A DNA stretch of 64,000 bases. It comes from Bolinopsis microptera. Lineage: Eukaryota; Ctenophora; Tentaculata; Lobata; Bolinopsidae. Location of the stretch: NCBI RefSeq assembly GCF_026151205.1, contig NC_087081.1, positions 1,359,386 to 1,423,385 of the forward strand, written 5' to 3'. Every line of letters starts with the position of its first letter. The first letter of the stretch is position 1. Positions 31,932 through 43,200 of the stretch are shown piece by piece. The translations under genes were made by a program, and so were the position numbers. Under the pieces are notes generated by a model. The model saw only the letters and a list, made by a program, of their open reading frames with translations. It ran no database searches and was not told the origin of the DNA.

Positions 31932-34900
31932 TTAATTCCAACAACATCTTGGTTTGTTAGCCAGTCTGTCAGATCTGCGAAGTGATACTGGTGCAGATCC
32001 CGTGTTGGGTGTGTTGTTAGTTTTAGTAGTTGTCAATCGTGTAGACTGTGTAGTCACGTTAGAAGTAGTGGGTCGTGTTACAGTGGCTTGAATAGGTGTA
32101 GGTGGTTGTGATTGTGAAACACTCACTGATGGAACACGTGCTGGTGAAACATTCTCTAACTCCAACGGACCACGTACTGGTGAATTGTGCAATGGTGAAA
32201 CATTCAACTGGACATGACTATTGCTAGTTTCTAGATTACCTGGGGGACTATACAAAATTGGTTTCTTTCGCTGTAACATTGGTCTCAGTCTCTTCTTGAT
32301 CTGATCTGCGTGTTTTACAACTTTTCTCCCACCAAACTGTACTTCATACATATTGGAATTGCCCAGTCTTTTTTCAATGACACCTTCTTTCCATGTGTCT
32401 TTAGCTGTAGGTTGAACATACACGTCTTGTTGTTCTTCAAACTGTCTGTTTCGAATTCTGCTAGAATCAAGAACTGCTTGCTCCTTCTCGATATCCATGC
32501 TGTCAACTTTCTGCTGATCCAGTGGGGTGATTTGATGAAGTCTGGATCTGAGCGATCTTTTAAACATCGCCTCTGCTGGTGGTGTACCTGTTACACTGTG
32601 TGGCGTGTTTCTGTACCGGATCAAGAAGTTCGCTAAATTCTTGTGAATATCTTTACAATCTTCGTTCATCTTTTTCATAGCAGATTTGAAAGTTCCTACA
32701 AACCGTTCACAACAACCGTTACTTTTCGGGTGATATGTTCCTGTCTTCAAGTGTCTGATGTTGTTAGATGATAAGAACTTTTCAAACTCGTCAGAGGTAA
32801 AGTTGGTTCCATTATCGCTTACTATGACGAATGGCAGTCCGTTTCTACTAAATATCTCTCGTAGTGCTCTGATAGTAGCTGCTGAAGTGGTGTCTTTGTT
32901 CATCTTTATCACTTCTGGCCATCTTGTGTAAGCATCATAGACAACTAACCACATTTTGTTGAAGAATGGGCCTGCGTAGTCAATATGTACGCGCTGCCAA
33001 GGCATAGTGGGTTTGGTCCACGGATGTTCAGTGAGACTTGGTAAACTCTTCCCATGTTTACCACAACTTTTACATGTGCTGGCTAACTGTTCAATCTCTG
33101 AGTTAATCCGTGGCCAGTACACGTAAGAACGAGCCAGAGTCTTCATTCCACTCATCCCAAGGTGTGTGACATGTAGATTCTCCAACACTGTCGATCGTAG
33201 TTTGCTGGGAATAATGACTCTGCAACCCCACGTTATACATCCTAGCTCCACAGATAATTCACTTCTTCTGTTCCAGTAAACTGTCATCTCTTCACTGAAT
33301 TGTATGCCTTTGTCCGGCCATCCATTCATGATGTAGTGTAACGCTTTTGACAAAATCGGGTCTTTTTTGGTGTAACTCTCGATCTTCTTAGCAGTTAAAC
33401 AGGTATCTTCAATGTCCACACTGAAGACTAGCTCTTCCTTAGCTTCTTCTTCGTCCTGTTTAGTGTGTGGAACTGGTAATCTTGATAGTATGTCTGCATT
33501 ACCATGGGCTTTGGTCGAACGATATGCTATTTCGTAATCGTAATCCATAAGGAATATCGACCATCTGGTTAGTCTTGCTGCTGTCATGACCGATAACTGT
33601 TTGTTCTTATTGAATATGTGGACTAGCGGTTGGTTATCAGTGACTAGCTTAAACTTCCTCCCGTACAGGTAGAGGTGAAAACGCTTGACTCCCCAGACAA
33701 TTGCTGTAGCTTCCTTGTCGATCTGTGAGTAGTTCTTTTCTGCAGATGTCAAGGTGCGTGAGATGTACTCAACAGGTCTTTCAGTTCCGTCAGGCATTAC
33801 ATGCGACAAAACAGCGCCTAATCCATGTGATGATGCGTCTGTATCTAGCTTTAGCGGTAGATTAGGATTGTACAAAGTCAGAACTGTCTCCGAACTTAAC
33901 ATGTTTCTCAGTTTCTCCCAAGATTTCTGTTGTTCCTTGCCCCATTTCCATTTGACTCCTTTCTTCCTGAGTTCGTCTAAGGGTGCAATAATCTGAGACA
34001 TGTTTGCAATGTACCTTCTGTAGTAGTTCACTCCTCCAAGAAATGATACAAGTTCGTCCACCGACTTTGGTACTTTCATCTTCAGTAAATCTTCCACTTT
34101 GGATTTTACAGGCTTTATTCCGTCTTTGTTCACAGTGTGACCTAGGTACGTCACTTCGTCTTCCATGAACTGGGATTTCTCCGGTTTACATCTGTATCCT
34201 TGATTTTCTAATCTCGTTATGACCTCGTTCAAAATGGTCATGTGTTCTTCATCGTCTTTTCCTGATATGAGAATATCGTCGACTCTACAACAACACATTT
34301 GAATCCCGGCTAGAGTTTGGTCAATGGTCTCCTGAAAAATCGCAGCAGCGGGTGCGATACCATACGGTAACCGGTTCCACATCAACTGTCCTAGATGGGT
34401 GTTGATTGTCGTTAAAATCCTGTCTTCCTTTCTGATCGGAATGTTGTTGTAAGCTTGTCGAACATCCAGCTTAGTAAACTTCTTACCCCCTGTTACCTTG
34501 TTAAAGCACTCTTCTATTGAAGGTAACGGGTATTGCTGAGCTGCCATCCCTGGATTCAACGTGAGATTGTATGATCCACAAATCCTTGTCTTCTCTCCTT
34601 TAAACACTGGAACTACGGGTGTTCCCCAAGGACTTGCTCCCTCAATTTTGCTCAAAATCCCTTCGATGATCATTCTCTGTAACTCGTCCCCGACTTGCTT
34701 CTTCTTAGCATAGGGTAACGGTCTCACTCCAAGTGATTTAGGCTGTGCTCCTTCCTTGAGAATCAGCTTTGCTTCAGCTCCTGAGATAAGTCCTAAACCT
34801 TGCTGAAAGATTGGACTTTCCTTGAGTTTACTAATCGTTCTGAGTTTAAATACTTCCATGTCTCTGTCTGATACTGCAGTGACAAGTTCTTCATCCACAC

Positions 34901-36443
34901 TACTAGTACTACACACATTTGCATCAACAGTCTCTTTGTCCTTCTGAAGATTAAGAATCTTTGTCAGCCAGTCTGGTCCTAAAAACTCTGTTATCCATGA
35001 CTGCCCCATGAGCGACGGGCACTTGTCATCTATTATATACAGCTCTAATCCCTGTATCAGTCTTCCGTTGAACTCAACGTCTACCAGACTTTTACCTTTG
35101 ACAGACAGTCTCTCGTTGTTAGCAACACGCAGGGTCTTGTTAGCAGCACGCAGAGTCTTGCCTAACCCTAACTTAGAAAAAACATCACAACTAACTATAC
35201 TTACCGTGGATCCACTGTCGAACTCCATCTGTAGATTAACTCCATTCAATTTAACCTGAACGAGTGGTTTAGAAATGTTCGTGTAGTTAACTGTCAGTTC
35301 ATTGTCATCATAAAAATCATTATGAATTTCAACATTGCTCTCAGAAAACTTGAGCATGGTACAATCTAGGTCAGAAATTTCATTTTCAAAATCAACATCA
35401 TGATAAACAGAGGACTGACACACTAAACTTGTGTCCAATTCACCTAACTCACTCTCTGAGTTATCTACTGGTGAATACTCTAACACCTCCTCCACAAATA
35501 AAATTTCCTCACTTGACTCCTCACTCTCGCTCTCAAGCTTTGAATTACTCTCTTCTGAACTTTCACTATCTGAACAAGACTCCACATGATAAGTTTTGAC
35601 GTCTTTCTTTCTCTTCTTCTTTCTCTTTGCGTGTTGACAGTTCTTACTGATGTGTCCCACTTTCTTACAGGCATGACATTTCGTGAAACACTGTTTCTCT
35701 GAATGTCCCTTCAGTGTACATTTCTTGCATGTGACCACTGTTTTCTTGTCAGTCCTGTGGGATCTCTCTTTCTTCCTATACTTGACACTGTTTACTGTTC
35801 CACTGCTTGATGCGTTCATTTCTTGAGCCTCCAATTTGGTCTTCTCCAGTGACAACATGTGCTCTCTTGCGATTTCTAGGGTCAGATTGGTCTTCTTTAG
35901 CAGTTTGGCTTTCTCTCTCTCTTCTCTTAGTCCTGCTACAAACTGGTCTAACAATCTGGAATCTAGATCCTGAAACTCGCAATCAGTTGCACATACTAGC
36001 AGTCTCTCCATATAGCTAGTGCTCTTTTCATTCTCCTTTTGTCTGATCTGTGTGAAGTGATATCTTGAAGCGAATTTGGTTGGCCTGGGTGCGAAATGTT
36101 CGCATAGTCTCTGCTTCAACTTACTGTATCTCTCTTCCACTAGCTTCGCTGGTTTACACAAGTTTGTGGCTTTTTTAAACATACTTGAGTCCATGTTGAC
36201 GATGAGTAGCTTGGTTCTTTGGAGCTCTTTCAATTCCTCTATCCGGACTTCCCTTTCTCTAGTAAGTCTATCAGTTTCGTCCTGAGCTCTGTCGTTCTCC
36301 TCCGGGATTTCTGGGATTGTCGGGTCTTCCACCAGTTCCCCGACCTCTAGAAAAACCTCAAATTGTTCAAACCAACTTCTTACATCTGTGACATTTGTCG
36401 TGGAGAGTGGTTCATTAAACTGATATCTCATCACTGTCGCCAT
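31932..36443 (-). CDS. Gag-Pol polyprotein of gypsy-type retrotransposon (1503 aa)
   Basis: One open frame without a gag/pol shift. Gag is followed by two CCHC knuckles (residues about 236-268, CKKCTLKGHSEKQC and CHACKKVGHISKNC). The aspartic protease has EFDSGSTVS (about 403). Reverse transcriptase has KLDVRQAYN (about 660) and RVDDILISG (about 717, in place of YVDD). RNase H has KLDTDASSHG (about 865). Integrase has an HHCC finger (about 1090-1125) and D, D, E in HIDYAG, VSDNGTNF and CCERFVG (about 1152, 1210, 1245). A GPY/F-like module (about 1355-1380) and a Ser/Thr/Pro-rich tail follow. All catalytic residues are present and there is no env. The start ATG lies directly at the inner edge of the 5' LTR. 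The protein copies its RNA to DNA and inserts it into the genome. It is likely still intact. Confidence 0.95.
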   Translation of the reverse strand: MATVMRYQFNEPLSTTNVTDVRSWFEQFEVFLEVGELVEDPTIPEIPEENDRAQDETDRLTREREVRIEELKELQRTKLLIVNMDSSMFKKATNLCKPAKLVEERYSKLKQRLCEHFAPRPTKFASRYHFTQIRQKENEKSTSYMERLLVCATDCEFQDLDSRLLDQFVAGLREEREKAKLLKKTNLTLEIAREHMLSLEKTKLEAQEMNASSSGTVNSVKYRKKERSHRTDKKTVVTCKKCTLKGHSEKQCFTKCHACKKVGHISKNCQHAKRKKKRKKDVKTYHVESCSDSESSEESNSKLESESEESSEEILFVEEVLEYSPVDNSESELGELDTSLVCQSSVYHDVDFENEISDLDCTMLKFSESNVEIHNDFYDDNELTVNYTNISKPLVQVKLNGVNLQMEFDSGSTVSIVSCDVFSKLGLGKTLRAANKTLRVANNERLSVKGKSLVDVEFNGRLIQGLELYIIDDKCPSLMGQSWITEFLGPDWLTKILNLQKDKETVDANVCSTSSVDEELVTAVSDRDMEVFKLRTISKLKESPIFQQGLGLISGAEAKLILKEGAQPKSLGVRPLPYAKKKQVGDELQRMIIEGILSKIEGASPWGTPVVPVFKGEKTRICGSYNLTLNPGMAAQQYPLPSIEECFNKVTGGKKFTKLDVRQAYNNIPIRKEDRILTTINTHLGQLMWNRLPYGIAPAAAIFQETIDQTLAGIQMCCCRVDDILISGKDDEEHMTILNEVITRLENQGYRCKPEKSQFMEDEVTYLGHTVNKDGIKPVKSKVEDLLKMKVPKSVDELVSFLGGVNYYRRYIANMSQIIAPLDELRKKGVKWKWGKEQQKSWEKLRNMLSSETVLTLYNPNLPLKLDTDASSHGLGAVLSHVMPDGTERPVEYISRTLTSAEKNYSQIDKEATAIVWGVKRFHLYLYGRKFKLVTDNQPLVHIFNKNKQLSVMTAARLTRWSIFLMDYDYEIAYRSTKAHGNADILSRLPVPHTKQDEEEAKEELVFSVDIEDTCLTAKKIESYTKKDPILSKALHYIMNGWPDKGIQFSEEMTVYWNRRSELSVELGCITWGCRVIIPSKLRSTVLENLHVTHLGMSGMKTLARSYVYWPRINSEIEQLASTCKSCGKHGKSLPSLTEHPWTKPTMPWQRVHIDYAGPFFNKMWLVVYDAYTRWPEVIKMNKDTTSAATIRALREIFSRNGLPFVIVSDNGTNFTSDEFEKFLSSNNIRHLKTGTYHPKSNGCCERFVGTFKSAMKKMNEDCKDIHKNLANFLIRYRNTPHSVTGTPPAEAMFKRSLRSRLHQITPLDQQKVDSMDIEKEQAVLDSSRIRNRQFEEQQDVYVQPTAKDTWKEGVIEKRLGNSNMYEVQFGGRKVVKHADQIKKRLRPMLQRKKPILYSPPGNLETSNSHVQLNVSPLHNSPVRGPLELENVSPARVPSVSVSQSQPPTPIQATVTRPTTSNVTTQSTRLTTTKTNNTPNTGSAPVSLRRSDRLANKPRCCWN
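36429..36443 (-). other. Primer-binding-like site overlapping the Gag-Pol start codon
   Basis: One base inside the 5' LTR the minus strand reads TGGCGACAGTGATG. TGG is the expected complement of a tRNA CCA end. The site is also codons 1-5 of Gag, so the same bases would prime and encode. Which tRNA it matches was not determined. Confidence 0.5.
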
Positions 36444-36558
36444 TGTTGTGTACCGGGGTTCTTATCAGTAATGAACAATTGAAACGATCACTTCCTAAAA
36501 CCTAAAGGCTATTAGTATGATTAGTTAACAATATAAAATCATATATCAATATATAACA
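36444..36558 (-). repeat. 5' LTR (115 bp)
   Basis: Identical to the 3' LTR. Its TATATATTGATATATG stretch could supply a TATA element. It is followed by CATGT (36559-36563), matching the left flank. Confidence 0.93.
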
Positions 36559-36563
36559 CATGT

Positions 36564-37286
36564 GTTCCTGATCATCATCAGCAATCAAGAGACAGGAGCG
36601 GCGGTTGCTTTAAATCAATGGTTTACGTTATTTTTGTGAATTCGACCCCTATTGAAACAGTGCAGTTATCACACTTTGTAACTGCATATAATGTATCGAG
36701 GATAGCTTTACAAATAAGAGCATCAGTAAATAAAATTTCCACAAGTGTTTCTCTCACTCACTTTCAATAAGACACATTGGAATGTTTTTAAACGCCGAAG
36801 AATATCGGAATTTTATAAAATTTAATCATCCTTTGACGTAAAATAACTTTAAGACAAATAATTTGTGCAAGTTTGGGTGAATTTCTATGTGCCAAATTTG
36901 AGATATCACTTCAACACAAGAAAATAGTGCTGTCGGACAGATTTCGCTGTCGGAAAGATGTCGTGTTACCGCAAGACTTTGCTCCCAGTTTCTATAAATA
37001 CCCAATGTCACGATCATGTCAGCGTAGTCTGCATAACGGATGCGAAGGGATCACTTGCGGACAACTTCAAAACTTCCCTTTGACAATGTAGACTTATAAT
37101 AAAAATCATAATCAGTCTATCAAAAAAAGGATACGATCCCACGTTCAAAATCCGAGCCGACCTCAGCTACCTCCAGCCTTTTGTACCCCAAATGTTAACC
37201 GACCGAAGGTTAAGTTGACCCTGCAGTGCCCTGTAACTCCGTTTGAGAACGTCCTTTGTTAATCTCCGTGCTCTTTCATAGGTTAC
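36564..37286. other. Unassigned spacer
   Basis: No motif was found in the short open frames. A palindrome-like pair, AGATTTCGCTGTCGGAAAG near 36940, is not convincing. The region leads into the 26-bp array. Confidence 0.35.
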
Positions 37287-40200
37287 AAAGAGTACCTAGC
37301 GCCACAAAGAGATAAGAGTACCTAGCACCCCAGAGATATAAGAGTACCTAGCACCCCAGAGAGATAAGAGTACCTAGCACCCCAGAGAGATAAGAGTACC
37401 TAGCACCCCAGAGAGATAAGAGTACCTAGCACCCCAGAGAGATAAGAGTACCTAGCACCCCAGAGAGATAAGAGTACCTAGCACCCCAGAGAGATAAGAG
37501 TACCTAGCACCCCAGAGAGATAAGAGTACCTAGCACCCCAGAGAGATAAGAGTACCTAGCACCCCAGAGAGATAAGAGTACCTAGCACCCCAGAGAGATA
37601 AGAGTACCTAGCACCCCAGAGAGATAAGAGTACCTAGCACCCCAGAGAGATAAGAGTACCTAGCACCCCAGAGAGATAAGAGTACCTAGCACCCCAGAGA
37701 GATAAGAGTACCTAGCACCCCAGAGAGATAAGAGTACCTAGCACCCCAGAGAGATCAGAGTACCTAGCACCCCAGAGAGATAAGAGTACCTAGCACCCCA
37801 GAGAGATCAGAGTACCTAGCACCCCAGAGAGATAAGAGTACCTAGCACCCCAGAGAGATAAGAGTACCTAGCACCCCAGAGAGATAAGAGTACCTAGCAC
37901 CCCAGAGAGATAAGAGTACCTAGCACCCCAGAGAGATAAGAGTACCTAGCACCCCAGAGAGATAAGAGTACCTAGCACCCCAGAGAGATAAGAGTACCTA
38001 GCACCCCAGAGAGATCAGAGTACCTAGCACCCCAGAGAGATAAGAGTACCTAGCACCCCAGAGAGATAAGAGTACCTAGCACCCCAGAGAGATCAGAGTA
38101 CCTAGCACCCCAGAGAGATAAGAGTACCTAGCACCCCAGAGAGATAAGAGTACCTAGCACCCCAGAGAGATAAGAGTACCTAGCACCCCAGAGAGATAAG
38201 AGTACCTAGCACCCCAGAGAGATAAGAGTACCTAGCACCCCAGAGAGATCAGAGTACTTAGCACCCCAGAGAGATAAGAGTACCTAGCACCCCAGAGAGA
38301 TCAGAGTACCTAGCACCCCAGAGAGATAAGAGTACCTAGCACCCCAGAGAGATAAGAGTACCTAGCTCCCCAGAGAGATAAGAGTACCTAGCTCCCCAGA
38401 GAGATAAGAGTACCTAGCACCCCAGAGAGATAAGAGTACCTAGCTCCCCAGAGAGATAAGAGTACCTAGCTCCCCAGAGAGATAAGAGTACCTAGCACCC
38501 CAGAGAGATAAGAGTACCTAGCTCCCCAGAGAGATAAGAGTACCTAGCACCCCAGAGAGATAAGAGTACCTAGCACCCCAGAGAGATAAGAGTACCTAGC
38601 ACCCCAGAGAGATAAGAGTACCTAGCACCCCAGAGAGATAAGAGTACCTAGCACCCCAGAGAGATAAGAGTACCTAGCACCCCAGAGAGATAAGAGTACC
38701 TAGCACCCCAGAGAGATAAGAGTACCTAGCACCCCAGAGAGATAAGATTACCTAGCACCCCAGAGAGATAAGAGTACCTAGCACCCCAGAGAGATCAGAG
38801 TACCTAGCTCCCCAGAGAGATAAGAGTACCTAGCACCCCAGAGAGATAAGAGTACCTAGCACCCCAGAGAGATAAGAGTACCTAGCACCCCAGAGAGATA
38901 AGAGTACCTAGCACCCCAGAGAGATAAGAGTACCTAGCACCCCAGAGAGATAAGAGTACCTAGCACCCCAGAGAGATAAGAGTACCTAGCACCCCAGAGA
39001 GATAAGAGTACCTAGCACCCCAGAGAGATAAGAGTACCTAGCACCCCAGAGAGATAAGAGTACCTAGCACCCAAGAGAGATAAGAGTACCTAGCACCCCA
39101 GAGAGATAAGAGTACCTAGCACCCCAGAGAGATAAGAGTACCTAGCACCCCAGAGAGATCAGAGTACCTAGCACCCCAGAGAGATAAGAGTACCTAGCAC
39201 CCCAGAGAGAGAAGAGTACCTAGCACCCCAGAGAGATAAGAGTACCTAGCACCCCAGAGAGATAAGAGTACCTAGCACCCCAGAGAGATAAGAGTACCTA
39301 GCACCCCAGAGAGATAAGAGTACCTAGCACCCCAGAGAGATAAGAGTACCTAGCACCCCAGAGAGATAAGAGTACCTAGCACCCCAGAGAGATAAGAGTA
39401 CCTAGCACCCCAGAGAGATAAGAGTACCTAGCACCCCAGAGAGATAAGAGTACCTAGCACCCCAGAGAGATAAGAGTACCTAGCACCCCAGAGAGATAAG
39501 AGTACCTAGCACCCCAGAGAGATCAGAGTACCTAGCACCCCAGAGAGATAAGAGTACCTAGCACCCCAGAGAGATCAGAGTACCTAGCACCCCAGAGAGA
39601 TAAGAGTACCTAGCACCCCAGAGAGATAAGAGTACCTAGCACCCCAGAGAGATAAGAGTACCTAGCACCCCAGAGAGATAAGAGTACCTAGCACCCCAGA
39701 GAGATAAGAGTACCTAGCACCCCAGAGAGATAAGAGTACCTAGCACCCCAGAGAGATAAGAGTACCTAGCACCCCAGAGAGATAAGAGTACCTAGCACCC
39801 CAGAGAGATCAGAGTACTTAGCACCCCAGAGAGATAAGAGTACCTAGCACCCCAGAGAGATCAGAGTACCTAGCACCCCAGAGAGATAAGAGTACCTAGC
39901 ACCCCAGAGAGATAAGAGTACCTAGCACCCCAGAGAGATAAGAGTACCTAGCACCCAGAGAGATAAGAGTACCTAGCACCCCAGAGAGATAGGAGTACCT
40001 AGCACCCCAGAGAGATAAGAGTACCTAGCACCCCAGAGAGATAGGAGTACCTAGCACCCCAGAGAGATAAGAGTACCTAGCACCCCAGAGAGATAAGAGT
40101 ACCTAGCACCCCAGAGAGATAAGAGTACCTAGCACCCCAGAGAGATAAGAGTACCTAGCACCCCAGAGAGATAAGAGTACCTAGCACCCCAGAGAGATAA

Positions 40201-43200
40201 GAGTACCTAGCACCCCAGAGAGATAAGAGTACCTAGCACCCCAGAGAGATAAGAGTACCTAGCACCCCAGAGAGATAAGAGTACCTAGCACCCCAGAGAG
40301 ATAAGATTACCTAGCACCCCAGAGAGATAAGAGTACCTAGCACCCCAGAGAGATCAGAGTACTTAGCTCCCCAGAGAGATAAGAGTACCTAGCACCCCAG
40401 AGAGATAAGAGTACCTAGCACCCCAGAGAGATAAGAGTACCTAGCACCCCAGAGAGATAAGAGTACCTAGCACCCCAGAGAGATAAGAGTACCTAGCACC
40501 CCAGAGAGATAAGAGTACCTAGCACCCCAGAGAGATCAGAGTACCTAGCACCCCAGAGAGATAAGAGTACCTAGCACCCCAGAGAGATAAGAGTACCTAG
40601 CACCCCAGAGAGATAAGAGTACCTAGCACCCCAGAGAGATAAGGATACCTAGCACCCCAGAGAGATAAGAGTACCTAGCACCCCAGAGAGATAAGAGTAC
40701 CTAGCACCCCAGAGAGATAAGAGTACCTAGCACCCCAGAGAGATAAGAGTACCTAGCACCCCAGAGAGATAAGAGTACCTAGCACCCCAGAGAGATAAGA
40801 GTACCTAGCACCCCAGAGAGATAAGAGTACCTAGCACCCCAGAGAGATAAGAGTACCTAGCACCCCAGAGAGATAAGAGTACCTAGCACCCCAGAGAGAT
40901 AAGAGTACCTAGCACCCCAGAGAGATCAGAGTACCTAGCACCCCAGAGAGATAAGAGTACCTAGCACCCCAGAGAGATCAGAGTACTTAGCACCCCAGAG
41001 AGATAAGAGTACCTAGCACCCCAGAGAGATAAGAGTACCTAGCACCCCAGAGAGATCAGAGTACTTAGCACCCCAGAGAGATAAGAGTACCTAGCACCCC
41101 AGAGAGATCAGAGTACTTAGCACCCCAGAGAGAGAAGAGTACCTAGCACCCCAGAGAGATCAGAGAACTTAGCACCCCAGAGAGATAAGAGTACCTAGCA
41201 CCCCAGAGAGATCAGAGTACTTAGCACCCCAGAGAGATAAGAGTACCTAGCACCCCAGAGAGATAAGAGTACCTAGCTCCCCAGCGAGATAAGAGTACCT
41301 AGCACCCCAGAGAGAGAAGAGTACCTAGCACCCCAGAGAGATAAGAGTACCTAGCACCCCAGAGAGATAAGAGTACCTAGCACCCCAGAGAGATAAGAGT
41401 ACCTAGCACCCCAGAGAGATAAGAGTACCTAGCACCCCAGAGAGATAAGAGTACCTAGCACCCCAGAGAGATAAGAGTACCTAGCACCCCAGAGAGATAA
41501 GAGTACCTAGCACCCCAGAGAGATAAGAGTACCTAGCACCCCAGAGAGATCAGAGTACCTAGCACCCCAGAGAGATAAGAGTACCTAGCACCCCAGAGAG
41601 ATCAGAGTACTTAGCACCCCAGAGAGATAAGAGTACCTAGCACCCCAGAGAGATAAGAGTACCTAGCACCCCAGAGAGATCAGAGTACTTAGCACCCCAG
41701 AGAGATAAGAGTACCTAGCACCCCAGAGAGATCAGAGTACTTAGCACCCCAGAGAGATAAGAGTACCTAGCACCCCAGAGAGATAAGAGTACCTAGCACC
41801 CCAGAGAGATCAGAGTACTTAGCACCCCAGAGAGATAAGAGTACCTAGCACCCCAGAGAGATCAGAGTACTTAGCACCCCAGAGAGAGAAGAGTACCTAG
41901 CACCCCAGAGAGATCAGAGTACTTAGCACCCCAGAGAGATAAGAGTACCTAGCACCCCAGAGAGATCAGAGTACTTAGCACCCCAGAGAGATAAGAGTAC
42001 CTAGCACCCCAGAGAGATAAGAGTACCTAGCTCCCCAGCGAGATAAGAGTACCTAGCACCCCAGAGAGAGAAGAGTACCTAGCACCCCAGAGAGATAAGA
42101 GTACCTAGCACCCCAGAGAGATAAGAGTACCTAGCACCCCAGAGAGATAAGAGTACCTAGCACCCCAGAGAGATAAGAGTACCTAGCTCCCCAGAGAGAT
42201 AAGAGTACCTAGCACCCCAGAGAGATAAGAGTACCTAGCTCCCCAGCGAGATAAGAGTACCTAGCACCCCAGAGAGAGAAGAGTACCTAGCACCCCAGAG
42301 AGATAAGAGTACCTAGCACCCCAGAGAGATAAGAGTACCTAGCACCCCAGAGAGATAAGAGTACCTAGCACCCCAGAGAGATAAGAGTACCTAGCACCCC
42401 AGAGAGATAAGAGTACCTAGCACCCCAGAGAGATAAGAGTACCTAGCACCCCAGAGAGATAAGAGTACCTAGCACCCCAGAGAGATAAGAGTACCTAGCA
42501 CCCCAGAGAGATCAGAGTACTTAGCACCCCAGAGAGATAAGAGTACCTAGCACCCCAGAGAGATCAGAGTACCTAGCACCCCAGAGAGATAAGAGTACCT
42601 AGCACCCCAAAGAGATAAGAGTACCTAGCACCCCAGAGAGATAAGAGTACCTAGCACCCCAGAGAGATAAGAGTACCTAGCACCCCAGAGAGATAAGAGT
42701 ACCTAGCACCCCAGAGAGATAAGAGTACCTAGCACCCCAGAGAGATAAGAGTACCTAGCACCCCAGAGAGATAAGAGTACCTAGCACCCCAGAGAGATCA
42801 GAGTACTTAGCACCCCAGAGAGATAAGAGTACCTAGCACCCCAGAGAGATCAGAGTACCTAGCACCCCAGAGAGATAAGAGTACCTAGCACCCCAGAGAG
42901 ATCAGAGTACTTAGCACCCCAGAGAGATAAGAGTACCTAGCACCCCAGAGAGATCAGAGTACCTAGCACCCCAGAGAGATAAGAGTACCTAGCACCCCAG
43001 AGAGATAAGAGTACCTAGCTCCCCAGAGAGATAAGAGTACCTAGCACCCCAGAGAGATAAGAGTACCTAGCTCCCCAGAGAGATAAGAGTACCTAGCACC
43101 CCAGAGAGATAAGAGTACCTAGCACCCCAGAGAGATAAGAGTACCTAGCACCCCAGAGAGATAAGAGTACCTAGCACCCCAGAGAGATAAGAGTACCTAG

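Larger units (their letters stand above)
26722..36558 (-). mobile_element. Full-length gypsy-type LTR retrotransposon
   Basis: Two identical 115-bp LTRs (TG..CA) bound a 9.84-kb element with 5-bp target duplications. It is on the minus strand: 5' LTR 36444-36558, primer-binding-like word just inside it, Gag-Pol 36443-31932, polypurine tract at 26837-26847, 3' LTR 26722-26836. A piggyBac-type element is nested between pol and the 3' LTR. Without it the element would be about 5.2 kb, normal for the family. The pol resembles the Mag/K02A2.6-like lineage. Identical LTRs and an open frame imply a recent insertion. Confidence 0.92.
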
